From positions 62,001-126,000 of the forward strand of contig JAKSRE010000002.1 in assembly GCA_024403775.1 (NCBI GenBank): a stretch of DNA of 64,000 nt, in the 5' to 3' direction. The position numbers and the translations under genes are program-made. This DNA is from Clostridia bacterium (GTDB lineage: Bacteria > Bacillota > Clostridia > Saccharofermentanales > Saccharofermentanaceae). The stretch's first letter is position 1. Each line of letters begins with the position of its first letter. Below the pieces are notes generated by a model. That model ran no database searches. It was not told where the DNA came from and worked only from the letters and a program-made list of their open reading frames with translations. Below, piece after piece: positions 42,505-51,065 of this stretch.

Positions 42505-44331
42505 ATGGATAATAGCGAAAAGATAGTTAAACTTCCTCTTTTTGGCCTGCCAAAGTTGTGGCCGTTTATAAAGAAGTATAAAGCAATGTATATAAGAATG
42601 GTAATCGCAGGAATTATATACAGTGTTTTTGATGCACTTTATCCTCTTTTTAATAGATACGCAATTAATCATTTTGTTGGCGAAAATACAATCGATACAT
42701 TACCAGTATTTGTTGGTATTTATTTAATCATTACCATACTTCAGTGTGCGGTTAATTATATAAATGTAATGCAGTGCTCTAAGATTGAATTGTATATGGA
42801 CAGAGATCTTAGAAATCTGGCATTTGCTCATTTGCAAGAGGTTTCATTATCGTACTTTAACCGCAATAATGTTGGTTACATTCATGCCAGAGTTATGAGT
42901 GATACAGGAAGAATCGGTGAACTTGTTGCCTGGCGTGTTATGGATGTTGTCTGGTGGGGAAGTTATGTCATTTTTGCGATAGTAGTGATGTTGATTATTG
43001 ATTTTAAGATGGCAATTTATCTTCTTTTGTTGTTTCCACTTGCGATAATTATTACTCTTGTGTTTGAACGCAGACTTCTTGTACTTAACAGACAGGTAAG
43101 GGAATTAAATTCTAAGATTACTTCTGATATTAATGAGGGTATTACAGGGGTTAAGTCGATTAAATCGTTAGCTATTGAAGATAAGATTGAAAGAGAATAT
43201 AAAGAAGATACTTACCGTATGTATAAAAAAAGTGTTAGTACGGCAAGGCACAGTGCTTTATTTACTTCTCTTATGACTCTTATTTCCACAGGTTCTCTTG
43301 CTATTGTACTTTGGAAAGGTGGTTCCCTTACTTCACAGGGACTGGTTCAGATTGGAACTTTTTCTATCTTCATGTCCTATGCACTGGGTATGCTTGAACC
43401 TATACAGATTGTAATTAACAATATCACAAGAATGATAGCAGTAGGAGTAAATATCGAGAGATATCTGGAACTTGTTAATACCCAGGGAGAAGTATTTGAT
43501 TCTGAAGAAGTTATCACAAAATATGGTGATTCATTTAATCCTAAATATGAAAATTTTGAAGAACTTAAAGGTGAAGTTGAATTTAAGGATGTAACATTTA
43601 AATATCCTGATGGTGAAGAAATAGTATTAAGTCATTTTAATCTTCTCGTAAAAAAGGGTAGTAGTGTTGCGATTGTTGGTGAGACAGGTGCAGGTAAATC
43701 AACTTTGGTAAATTTGGTATGTCGTTTTTTTGAACCTACGGAAGGACAGGTTCTTATTGATGGAAAAGACATAAAACAAAGATCACTTAAATGGCTTCAT
43801 AGTAATATTGGATATGTGCTTCAAAATCCGTATTTATTTTCGGGAACAATAAGAGACAATCTAAAATATGGTAAAGAAGATGCAACTGATGATGAGATAA
43901 TGTCAGCAATTATGCAGGTTGGTGCCGAAAGAATTCTTAAGAAGTTAAAGGATGGACTTGATACCGAATTAGGTGAAGGAGGAGATTATTTATCTACTGG
44001 AGAAAAGCAGATAATCTCAATTGTAAGAGCTCTTCTTGCAGATCCTAAGATTTTGATTCTTGATGAAGCAACGAGTTCAGTAGATTCTTTGGCAGAGAAT
44101 GCAGTTCAAAAGGCTATTAGTGTTGTAACAGAGGACAGAACTTCTTTTATTATTGCACATAGATTATCTACAATAATTGATGCTGATGTCATTCTTGTTG
44201 TATCAGATGGCAAAATAGTAGATAATGGTACTCATAAAGAACTAATGAAGAAAAAGGGCGAATATTATACTCTATATATGCGTCAGTTCGAGGAACTTGA
44301 GACTTGGAATGATACAAGAACAAATAAATAA
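42505..44331 (+). CDS. Heterodimeric ABC exporter, subunit with degenerate signature motif
   Basis: 608 aa with the same transmembrane-ATPase layout. Walker A GETGAGKST, Q-loop YVLQNPYLFS, Walker B ILILDEATSSVD with the catalytic Glu, and H-loop IAHRLS. The signature reads LSTGEKQ (496-502) instead of LSGGQ. Combined with the Asp in its partner, one of the two ATP sites is degenerate and the other complete, as in known asymmetric exporters. Substrates could be drugs, lipids or peptides; the sequence does not decide. Confidence 0.92.
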   Translation: MDNSEKIVKLPLFGLPKLWPFIKKYKAMYIRMVIAGIIYSVFDALYPLFNRYAINHFVGENTIDTLPVFVGIYLIITILQCAVNYINVMQCSKIELYMDRDLRNLAFAHLQEVSLSYFNRNNVGYIHARVMSDTGRIGELVAWRVMDVVWWGSYVIFAIVVMLIIDFKMAIYLLLLFPLAIIITLVFERRLLVLNRQVRELNSKITSDINEGITGVKSIKSLAIEDKIEREYKEDTYRMYKKSVSTARHSALFTSLMTLISTGSLAIVLWKGGSLTSQGLVQIGTFSIFMSYALGMLEPIQIVINNITRMIAVGVNIERYLELVNTQGEVFDSEEVITKYGDSFNPKYENFEELKGEVEFKDVTFKYPDGEEIVLSHFNLLVKKGSSVAIVGETGAGKSTLVNLVCRFFEPTEGQVLIDGKDIKQRSLKWLHSNIGYVLQNPYLFSGTIRDNLKYGKEDATDDEIMSAIMQVGAERILKKLKDGLDTELGEGGDYLSTGEKQIISIVRALLADPKILILDEATSSVDSLAENAVQKAISVVTEDRTSFIIAHRLSTIIDADVILVVSDGKIVDNGTHKELMKKKGEYYTLYMRQFEELETWNDTRTNK

Positions 44332-44335
44332 AAAG

Positions 44336-44371
44336 AACCCAGCATGAATTCTATGCTGGGTTAAATTTTTT
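44336..44371. terminator. Bidirectional terminator between the exporter and a minus-strand gene
   Basis: AACCCAGCAT (44336-44345) pairs with ATGCTGGGTT (44353-44362), with AAATTTTTT on the right and an A-rich run on the left. Confidence 0.85.
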
Positions 44372-44387
44372 CTTAAACTTATAACAA

Positions 44388-44657
44388 TCATAGCCAGTCA
44401 TAATCGCCACCAGTAATGGCAAGACTTAAAAGCCCATCTATGCGTTCAACATTTTCTTCTCCTTCAATAACTTCAAGAAGAACGGCATCTTCCTTTATCT
44501 CAGGCATTTCTTCATCAGGTCCAATCTCCATAGAAGGTATTTCACCACAGTAAGGACAAACCAGTCTTGGGCCAATCTGTATATCTAGAAAACGCTCACT
44601 ACAAGATTTACATTCATAAAAACCACATATCTTAGTTCCATCTGGTACATAAAACAT
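44388..44657 (-). CDS. Small zinc-ribbon protein of unknown function
   Basis: 89 aa. Two Cys pairs, CKSC and CPYC, separated by about 17 residues form a likely zinc ribbon in the first half. The second half is strongly acidic (PDEEMPEIKEDAV, EGEENVER) and ends GGDYDWL. GGAGG sits nine bases before the ATG; a longer frame would start at a TTG overlapping that site. No family was recognised. It could be an adaptor that binds a nucleic acid or protein partner. Isolated between two + strand operons. Confidence 0.7.
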   Translation of the reverse strand: MFYVPDGTKICGFYECKSCSERFLDIQIGPRLVCPYCGEIPSMEIGPDEEMPEIKEDAVLLEVIEGEENVERIDGLLSLAITGGDYDWL

Positions 44658-44789
44658 AATTAACACCTCCAAGCTTTAATAAATAGTATCACATTAAAAG
44701 TAAAATATACTAATAATATTCCTATAGAAAAAAGAACAAATATTTGTTATAGTTGATTTAGATTAAAACAAAGTATAAAAAGAGGTTAT

Positions 44790-46094
44790 ATGAGCGATTT
44801 CTCATCACAGCCATTAGCTTATCGCATGGCTCCTAGAACACTTGATGAATATATAGGTCAAGAACATATTATTGGTAAAGGCAAGCTTCTTAGAAGAATG
44901 ATTGAAGCAGATCGTTTGTCGTCTATTATTTTATTTGGCCCTCCAGGTGTTGGTAAGACTGCTTTGGCCAGACTCATTTCTCATACAACAAGTTCTAATT
45001 TTGAGAAGATAAATGCTGTTACTGCTGGTGTTGGCGATATTAAAAGAATTACTGAAGATGCTTCTAATCCTATGCTCTCAAGTAATAAAAAAACTGTTTT
45101 GTTTATTGATGAGATTCACAGATTTAATAAACTTCAGCAGGATGCATTACTTCCTTTTGTAGAGGATGGAACAATAATATTAATAGGAGCTACTACTGAG
45201 AATCCTTTTTTTGAAGTGAATAAGGCGCTTATATCTAGATCAACAGTTCTTCAGTTATATCCATTAACTGAGGATAATATCATTACAATTTTGAAGGAAG
45301 CTATTACTGACGAAGATCGTGGTTTTGGTAATATAGATGTCGACGTATCTGAAGAGGCTTATAAAATAGTAGCTCAGCTATCTGGCGGAGATGCACGTAA
45401 TGCTCTTAAGGCAATTGAACTTGCAGTTATTACTACTTCACCAGATAAAGATGGAAGAATAGTAATTGATAAAGATGTAATCTCTGACTGCATGCAGAAG
45501 AAAACACAAGTCTTTGATAAGAATGGTGAGAATCATTACGATAATATTAGTGCCATGATTAAATCAATGCGAGGTTCAGATCCTAATGCTGCTGTCCTCT
45601 ATCTCGCAAGAGCTTTGGAAGCAGGAGAGGATATTGAGTTTCTTGCAAGACGTATTTTAATATGTGCTAGTGAAGATGTCGGCATTGCAAATCCTAATGC
45701 AGTTTTAATTGCGAATGCCTGCTATCAGGGTGTTATGCAGGTAGGTATGCCTGAAGCCAGAATTCTTTTATCTGAGGCTTGCATTATGGTAGCTGCATCA
45801 CCTAAATCAAATAAGGCATACCTTGCAATAGATGCAGCTCTTGAGGATGTAAGGAACGGTGATACTGGATCGATTCCTATGCATTTACGTAATTCTCCAG
45901 CAAAGGGAATGGAAGAATTAGGTTATAGTGTAGGTTACAAATATCCTCACGACTATCCTAATCACATAACAAAGCAGCAATATATGCCTAATGGAATGGA
46001 AAACAAAGTATATTATGAACCTACTGAGATTGGTTATGAGAAGAAGATATCTGAGTATCTGCAGTTTGTAAAAAGTGTTACTTCTAGAGAGTAA
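44790..46094 (+). CDS. rarA: Replication-associated recombination protein A (MgsA/RarA ATPase)
   Basis: 434 aa. A AAA+ clamp-loader-like ATPase acting at stalled forks. RMAPRTLDEYIGQEHIIG precedes Walker A GPPGVGKT (50-57), Walker B is VLFIDEIHRF, sensor 1 LIGATTENPF, and the C-terminal part has the family signatures SMRGSDPNAAVLYLARAL and the NHITKQQYMPNG segment. AGAGG lies ahead of the ATG. A strong terminator follows. No neighbouring partner gene. Confidence 0.95.
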   Translation: MSDFSSQPLAYRMAPRTLDEYIGQEHIIGKGKLLRRMIEADRLSSIILFGPPGVGKTALARLISHTTSSNFEKINAVTAGVGDIKRITEDASNPMLSSNKKTVLFIDEIHRFNKLQQDALLPFVEDGTIILIGATTENPFFEVNKALISRSTVLQLYPLTEDNIITILKEAITDEDRGFGNIDVDVSEEAYKIVAQLSGGDARNALKAIELAVITTSPDKDGRIVIDKDVISDCMQKKTQVFDKNGENHYDNISAMIKSMRGSDPNAAVLYLARALEAGEDIEFLARRILICASEDVGIANPNAVLIANACYQGVMQVGMPEARILLSEACIMVAASPKSNKAYLAIDAALEDVRNGDTGSIPMHLRNSPAKGMEELGYSVGYKYPHDYPNHITKQQYMPNGMENKVYYEPTEIGYEKKISEYLQFVKSVTSRE

Positions 46095-46150
46095 TGTGTG
46101 AATTCTTGGTATTATTTGTTGTTTTTTATTAAACTCGTTGTCTTTCTTTA

Positions 46151-46182
46151 CAACCCGTAACATATGTTACGGGTTGTTTTTT
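46151..46182 (+). terminator. Terminator of rarA
   Basis: A near-complete palindrome: CAACCCGTAACA (46151-46162) pairs with TGTTACGGGTTG (46165-46176), followed by TTTTTT. Confidence 0.9.
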
Positions 46183-46241
46183 GCAATAGTATATTTTACT
46201 TATGATAAATAAATAATTGATGTATTAGCGAGGAATAAATT

Positions 46242-47450
46242 ATGACAAGAGTTTATTTGGATAATGCTGCTACTACTAAGGTAAGAGCAGAAGTAGTAGA
46301 AGAGATGAATAAGGCTTTTACTATTGAATATGGTAATCCTTCATCAATTTATGAGGAAGGTGAATCAGCTAAGGCTCTTATGATTGATGCAAGAGAGAGA
46401 ATTGCAAAGTGCCTTAATGCAAGTGCTAATGAGATTTTCTTCACTTCTTGTGGAAGTGAGTCAGATAACTGGGCTATTAAGGGTGCAGCTCTTCGCTATG
46501 GTGATAAAAAGAAGAAGATTATTATCTCAGCAATTGAGCATCACGCTATTCTTCATACTTGCGATGCTTTGGCAAAGCAGGGTTTTGAGATTGTTAAGTT
46601 GCCAGTTGATGAATATGGCGTTGTAAGTCTTGATGAGCTTAAGAAGAATATTGATGATAATACTCTTATTGTATCTATTATGTATGCAAATAATGAGATC
46701 GGTACAATTCAGCCTGTAAAGGAGATAGCTAATATCTGTAAAGAACACAAAGTTTTGTTCCATACTGATGCAGTTCAGGCTTGTGGTAGTGTTCCAGTTG
46801 ATGTTAAGGATATTGGATGCGATATGCTTTCTCTTTCAGGCCATAAACTCAATGCTCCTAAGGGTATAGGACTTCTTTATATTCGTAAAGGTTTAGTAAT
46901 AAATAATCTCATTGATGGCGGTCAGCAGGAAAGAGGTAAGAGAGCAGGTACTGAGAACCTCCCGTACATTCTCGGTCTCGCTAAGGCTCTTGAATTGGCT
47001 TGCCAGGAGATGGAAGAGACATCTGCAAGAATTTCTGATATCAGAGACACACTGATAGCTGAGATTGAGAAGGAAATCCCTTATTGCAGATTGAACGGAC
47101 ACAGAACACAGCGACTCCCAGGAAATGTTAATTTCTCCTTTGAGTTTATTGAAGGAGAATCAATGCTTCTTTTCCTTAATATTAAGGGATTCGCATGTTC
47201 TTCCGGTTCAGCTTGTACTTCTGGTTCACTTGATCCATCACACGTTCTTCTTGCAATAGGACTTCCACATGAGATTGCTCATGGTTCTTTAAGAATGTCT
47301 ATTGGTAAGTTTAATACTAAGGAAGAAGTACTTAGTATCGTTCCTGTACTTAAGGGAATTGTACAGAGACTTCGTGATATGAGTCCACTTTATGAGGACT
47401 TCATGAATGGAAGAGATTTTGTTCAGGGCAAATGCGCTCTTTGTGATTAA
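46242..47450 (+). CDS. nifS: Cysteine desulfurase NifS/IscS
   Basis: 402 aa. A PLP enzyme that takes sulfur from cysteine and passes the persulfide to the scaffold protein. The PLP lysine is Lys202 in LSGHKLNAPKGIG, HTDAVQA binds the cofactor ring, and the mobile-loop cysteine is Cys325 in SSGSACTSGSLDPSH. Upstream, YLDNAATTKV is the family N-terminus. It is followed 29 bases later by nifU, giving the compact clostridial Fe-S assembly pair that would serve the hydrogenase and ferredoxins. Confidence 0.96.
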   Translation: MTRVYLDNAATTKVRAEVVEEMNKAFTIEYGNPSSIYEEGESAKALMIDARERIAKCLNASANEIFFTSCGSESDNWAIKGAALRYGDKKKKIIISAIEHHAILHTCDALAKQGFEIVKLPVDEYGVVSLDELKKNIDDNTLIVSIMYANNEIGTIQPVKEIANICKEHKVLFHTDAVQACGSVPVDVKDIGCDMLSLSGHKLNAPKGIGLLYIRKGLVINNLIDGGQQERGKRAGTENLPYILGLAKALELACQEMEETSARISDIRDTLIAEIEKEIPYCRLNGHRTQRLPGNVNFSFEFIEGESMLLFLNIKGFACSSGSACTSGSLDPSHVLLAIGLPHEIAHGSLRMSIGKFNTKEEVLSIVPVLKGIVQRLRDMSPLYEDFMNGRDFVQGKCALCD

Positions 47451-47479
47451 TTAATAATAAATAACAGGTGGTAAAGATT

Positions 47480-47926
47480 ATGTATTCAGCAAAAGTTATG
47501 GACCATTTTGAGAATCCTCGTAATGTAGGTGAGATTCCAGACGCTAATGGCGTTGGTGTAGTAGGTAATGCAAAGTGTGGTGACATCATGAAGATGTACC
47601 TCAAGATTGAGAACGATGTTATTACAGACTGTAAGTTTAAGACATTTGGTTGTGGAAGTGCTATTGCAACATCTTCTATGGCTACTGAACTTATTATTGG
47701 AAAGACAATTAAGGAAGCTATGGCTCTTACAAATAAGGCCGTTGCAGAGGCTCTTGACGGACTTCCACCAATTAAGATGCACTGTTCACTTCTTGCAGAG
47801 CAGGCAGTAAAGGCAGCTCTTAAGGATTATTACGATAAGAATGGTGGTATTCCAGAAGAGTATAACGATTACTTTAATGTTCTTGATGAAGATGCTGATG
47901 AACACGAGCATGGTGAGGAAGAATGA
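47480..47926 (+). CDS. nifU: NifU/IscU-like Fe-S cluster scaffold protein
   Basis: 148 aa. Cluster ligands are Cys33 (AKCGD), Cys58 (FGCGS) and Cys102 (HCSLLAE), with Asp35 in the usual assembly position; the N-terminus MYSAKVMDHFENPRNVG is typical. Only the U-type N-terminal domain is present, with a His/Glu-rich tail. The start is set by AGGTGG before the ATG; a GTG four codons upstream overlaps that RBS. The stop overlaps the following lipoprotein start as ATGA. Confidence 0.95.
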   Translation: MYSAKVMDHFENPRNVGEIPDANGVGVVGNAKCGDIMKMYLKIENDVITDCKFKTFGCGSAIATSSMATELIIGKTIKEAMALTNKAVAEALDGLPPIKMHCSLLAEQAVKAALKDYYDKNGGIPEEYNDYFNVLDEDADEHEHGEEE

Positions 47927-48453
47927 GAATAACAAAAGCGCTTACTTCTTTTGTTCTTTGTTTGTTACTGGTATTAAATCTCTGCGCTTGTGGAAATGGC
48001 GTAAAACCAATGGAACGCCTTGATACAGTCAGTATTAATGTGTCTGCCTCGAATGCAGCCCGTGGTTATCTTCAGGCTGTGCTTGAAGAAGATGAAGCTT
48101 TGTTTGAGAAGTGCTTTCCTGATGGTGTATACAGGGATTATCTTGGTATAGAATACTTTGAGAAACTTTCTTCTTTTGTCTCTGAGGCTGGATATAAGTT
48201 CTTGGGTACCAGAAGTGGTTCTGTGAGAGCTCTGGATGAGGAATATGGAGAGTTATATAAGGATTTTAGAGTAGATATAGCAGATAGTCATAATATTGAT
48301 GTAAACAACATTTCAGATATTCAGGTTGTAAACACCAAGACTTATTTGGAAGTTGAAGGCAGGAATTATTCTAATGACTGCTATGTGATTGTTTATAAGT
48401 ACAATGATATGTGGTTTGCATTTAATATAACAACTTTAGAAGATATTAAGTAA
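47923..48453 (+). CDS. Lipoprotein of unknown function, coupled to nifU
   Basis: 176 aa. The signal peptide ends in lipobox LCAC (Cys about 24), so a lipid-anchored extracytoplasmic protein is expected. The mature part (about 150 aa) has an N-terminal helix around ASNAARGYLQAVLEEDEALFEKCFPDG and a mixed beta C-terminus ending in YVIVYKYNDMWFAFN, resembling small DUF-type or NTF2-like folds. No family recognised. It shares ATGA with nifU; a functional link to Fe-S assembly is not otherwise supported. Confidence 0.8.
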   Translation: MRITKALTSFVLCLLLVLNLCACGNGVKPMERLDTVSINVSASNAARGYLQAVLEEDEALFEKCFPDGVYRDYLGIEYFEKLSSFVSEAGYKFLGTRSGSVRALDEEYGELYKDFRVDIADSHNIDVNNISDIQVVNTKTYLEVEGRNYSNDCYVIVYKYNDMWFAFNITTLEDIK

Positions 48454-48456
48454 AAT

Positions 48457-48500
48457 AAAACAGGCTGACTCAAAGATAATATTGAGTCAGCCTGTTTGTA
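48457..48500. terminator. Bidirectional terminator between convergent genes
   Basis: AACAGGCTGACTCAA (48459-48473) pairs with TTGAGTCAGCCTGTT (48482-48496), with A-rich left and T-rich right flanks. It serves the lipoprotein gene and the minus-strand PHP gene. Confidence 0.9.
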
Positions 48501-48509
48501 TTTTTACAA

Positions 48510-49313
48510 TCAAATCGTCTCTGCTACTGGTTTACGATTCTCAAAATGATATACCTCATTTATACCAAGTTCTTTGAGATAATCTATAGTTTCTTCAAAG
48601 TGGATTCCCAATGTGTTAGGCGTATGAGAATCTGAACCAAGAGATATCATTTTTCCACCCATATCCATATATCTTTTGATAACAGCCTTATCAGGCATAT
48701 ATTCCTTAATCTTACGCTGCTTCATTTTATGGATTGATCTCGTGTTAATCTCAAGACATTTGTTTTTTGCAATCATTACTTCAAATAGTCTGTCAAAAGA
48801 CTTAGGGCAGTCTTCATAGAAAATCTGACTGTTACGATGATTACTGTAGCGGTTAATATAGTCGTAGTGACCTATAATGTCATATTCATTACAGATATCA
48901 GCCATCTCTGCCATTACATCAATGTACTCGCCATATAACTCATTCTTAGGTCTTTTGTAACAATCTCTGTAGTAGTAGATGTCCTGACCATCTACAAGGT
49001 GATTACTTAGTATAATTTGATCAAAAGGAGCGGTTTTGGCAAGAACGTCGACTTCTTTTGCCAGATGCTTTTGATATCCGAATTCCACACCCATAAGAAG
49101 CTTAACTTTATCTTTTGAGAGATCTTTCCAGGTGACAAAGGCTTTGCTGTACTGGTCAATATCAAATAACTGATCATCAAAACCTAATTCATAGTGTTCA
49201 GTAATTGCGATATTACTTATTCCTTTTTCTTTGGCACTTGTCATCAATTCATATATGCTCATCTCGGCATCAAAGCTAAAATGACAAGTGTGATTATGTG
49301 TGTCTGCTACCAT
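48510..49313 (-). CDS. PHP-domain phosphoesterase, histidinol-phosphatase-like
   Basis: 267 aa. The PHP metal motif DTHNHTCHFS opens the protein, AITEHYE and GVEFGYQ follow, then SNHLVDG, GHYDYINRY, CLEINTR and the closing LGSDSHTP, together giving the nine metal ligands of the family. Such proteins of about 270 aa include HisJ/HisK-type histidinol-phosphate phosphatases, but the same fold serves other phosphoesters. No his genes lie nearby. AAGGAC precedes the ATG at 49313. Confidence 0.85.
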   Translation of the reverse strand: MVADTHNHTCHFSFDAEMSIYELMTSAKEKGISNIAITEHYELGFDDQLFDIDQYSKAFVTWKDLSKDKVKLLMGVEFGYQKHLAKEVDVLAKTAPFDQIILSNHLVDGQDIYYYRDCYKRPKNELYGEYIDVMAEMADICNEYDIIGHYDYINRYSNHRNSQIFYEDCPKSFDRLFEVMIAKNKCLEINTRSIHKMKQRKIKEYMPDKAVIKRYMDMGGKMISLGSDSHTPNTLGIHFEETIDYLKELGINEVYHFENRKPVAETI

Positions 49314-49350
49314 TTCATTTGTCCTTATTAGAAAAACTTATGATGTAATG

Positions 49351-49379
49351 TTACCATATAATCGTTTTATTGTTATAAT
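49351..49379 (+). promoter_or_regulatory. Promoter of the M18 aminopeptidase gene
   Basis: TTACCA (49351-49356), 17 bases, TATAAT (49374-49379), with TGt directly ahead of the -10 (49371-49373). Leader about 26 bases. Confidence 0.65.
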
Positions 49380-49411
49380 ATTTTTCGATAAGAAAAAAAG
49401 AGGTGCTAATT

Positions 49412-50833
49412 ATGGCTACAAAAAAGACTAAGAAGAATTCTGTAAAAGAATTATTTGCAGAATTTCCTAATATGTATGAGAAAGCAGGTAAGGATGAAGT
49501 TGCTGACTGCATGGAATATGCAGAGGATTATAAGGCATTTCTCGATATCTGCAAGACTGAAAGAGAGTTTGTAAAAAATACAATTGAAGCAGCTACAGAG
49601 AAGGGATTTGTTGATATTGAGAGCAAGGAAACTCTTAAGGCTGGCGACAAAGTATATGCTTCAATTAAGGGTAAAGGACTTTGCCTTGCTGTTATTGGTA
49701 AAACTCCAGTTACAGAGGGAATCAATATTCTTGGTGCACACATCGATTCACCACGTCTTGATCTTAAGCCAAATCCTATTTATGAGGATAAGGAAGCTTG
49801 TTACTTTAAGACACATTATTATGGTGGTATTAAGAAATATCAGTGGACTACAATTCCTCTTGCAATTCACGGAAGTGTATTTACAAAAGATGGTAAGCAG
49901 ATTGATCTTTGTGTAGGTGAGAATGATGATGATCCTATTTTCTACATTACTGATCTTCTTCCACATCTTGGTTCAGAGCAGATGAGTAAGAAAGCAAATG
50001 AATTCATTTCTGGTGAAGATTTGAATGTTGTAATCGGTGGAATTCCTCTTACTGATATTGAAGAGAAAGAAGCTTATAAGGCAAATATTCTTCAGTATTT
50101 ATTTGATAATTATGGTCTTGTTGAGAAGGATTTTGTATCTGCTGAGATTGAAATCGTTCCTCAGATGAAGGCAAGAGATGTTGGATTTGACAGAGCATTC
50201 ATAGCAGCTTATGGTCACGATGATAAGGTATGTGCTTATCCAGCAATTACTGCTTTGTTCGAGCAGGAGAGACCAAACAAGACTTGTGTTTGTCTTCTTA
50301 CTGATAAGGAAGAAATTGGTTCATATGCAAATTCAGGAGCTCAGTCTGTTTTATATGAGAATTTCATGATGGAACTTCTCGCTAAGACAGAGAATTCTAG
50401 CTTCGATTTACTTAAGTATCGTAAAGCTATTGCTAATTCTAAGATGCTTTCAGCCGATGTATCTAATGCTTTTGATCCTAAGTATGCATCTGTATCAGAT
50501 TCACGTAATTCAGCATATATGTCACATGGTATTAAGCTTGAGAAGTACGTTGGTTCACGTGGTAAATCTGGTACTAATGAAGCAAATGGTGACTTTGTAG
50601 CTGCTATAACTAAGATTTTCGCTGAGAATTCTATTCCATGGCAGACAGGTGAACTTGGTAAGGTAGATGCTGGCGGCGGCGGAACTATTTCTGCTTATAT
50701 GGCAAAACACGGTATGGATGTAATCGACTGTGGTGTTCCAGTTTGGTCAATGCATGCGCCTTATGAAGTTATCTCTAAGATGGATTTGTATTATACTTAT
50801 CTTGCATATAAGTCATTTATTGAGAATATCTGA
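49412..50833 (+). CDS. M18 family zinc aminopeptidase
   Basis: 473 aa. Zinc aminopeptidase of the aspartyl-aminopeptidase clan. Metal-site motifs are LGAHIDSPRLDL (first His and Asp), LTDKEEIGS (catalytic Glu pair), VSDSRNSAYMSHG and the C-terminal VWSMHAPYEV with the last His. The short PxxYEDKEACYFKTHYYGGIKKYQW region is typical of the bacterial form. It releases N-terminal residues from peptides in the cytosol. The start is set by AGAGGTG; the GTG three codons upstream is part of that site. Confidence 0.93.
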   Translation: MATKKTKKNSVKELFAEFPNMYEKAGKDEVADCMEYAEDYKAFLDICKTEREFVKNTIEAATEKGFVDIESKETLKAGDKVYASIKGKGLCLAVIGKTPVTEGINILGAHIDSPRLDLKPNPIYEDKEACYFKTHYYGGIKKYQWTTIPLAIHGSVFTKDGKQIDLCVGENDDDPIFYITDLLPHLGSEQMSKKANEFISGEDLNVVIGGIPLTDIEEKEAYKANILQYLFDNYGLVEKDFVSAEIEIVPQMKARDVGFDRAFIAAYGHDDKVCAYPAITALFEQERPNKTCVCLLTDKEEIGSYANSGAQSVLYENFMMELLAKTENSSFDLLKYRKAIANSKMLSADVSNAFDPKYASVSDSRNSAYMSHGIKLEKYVGSRGKSGTNEANGDFVAAITKIFAENSIPWQTGELGKVDAGGGGTISAYMAKHGMDVIDCGVPVWSMHAPYEVISKMDLYYTYLAYKSFIENI

Positions 50834-50853
50834 TTTTAATTGAGTTTATTTTG

Positions 50854-50886
50854 AGCCTGGTGCATCTGTTTGCATCAGGCTTTTTG
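50854..50886 (+). terminator. Terminator of the aminopeptidase gene
   Basis: AGCCTGGTGCA pairs with TGCATCAGGCT (50854-50881, one mismatch), followed by TTTTTG. Confidence 0.85.
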
Positions 50887-50951
50887 TTATTTTGTCTCGA
50901 AAAGTGGTTCTAAACCCTTAAATTATCTATATTTTTTATTCTCTTAACTGT

Positions 50952-50980
50952 TAGACAATAAGAATTATTTCTATTATAAT
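50952..50980 (+). promoter_or_regulatory. Promoter of the citrate synthase gene
   Basis: TAGACA (50952-50957), 17 bases, TATAAT (50975-50980). Leader about 80 bases; no riboswitch-like structure noticed in it. Confidence 0.65.
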
Positions 50981-51065
50981 CATTTGGTTAAATGAATTAT
51001 TGTATTTATTTATAAAGTATTGGATGAGATGCTTTAGTAGAAAAATAGGTAAGTGAGGCCAAGTT

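Noticed and set aside
40719-44331. Degenerate motifs in the ABC exporter as signs of gene decay
   Set aside because: Asp after Walker B in one subunit and a divergent signature in the other is the known asymmetric pattern of heterodimeric exporters.
44673-44789. Promoter for rarA
   Set aside because: Only loose AT-rich matches without correctly spaced hexamers.
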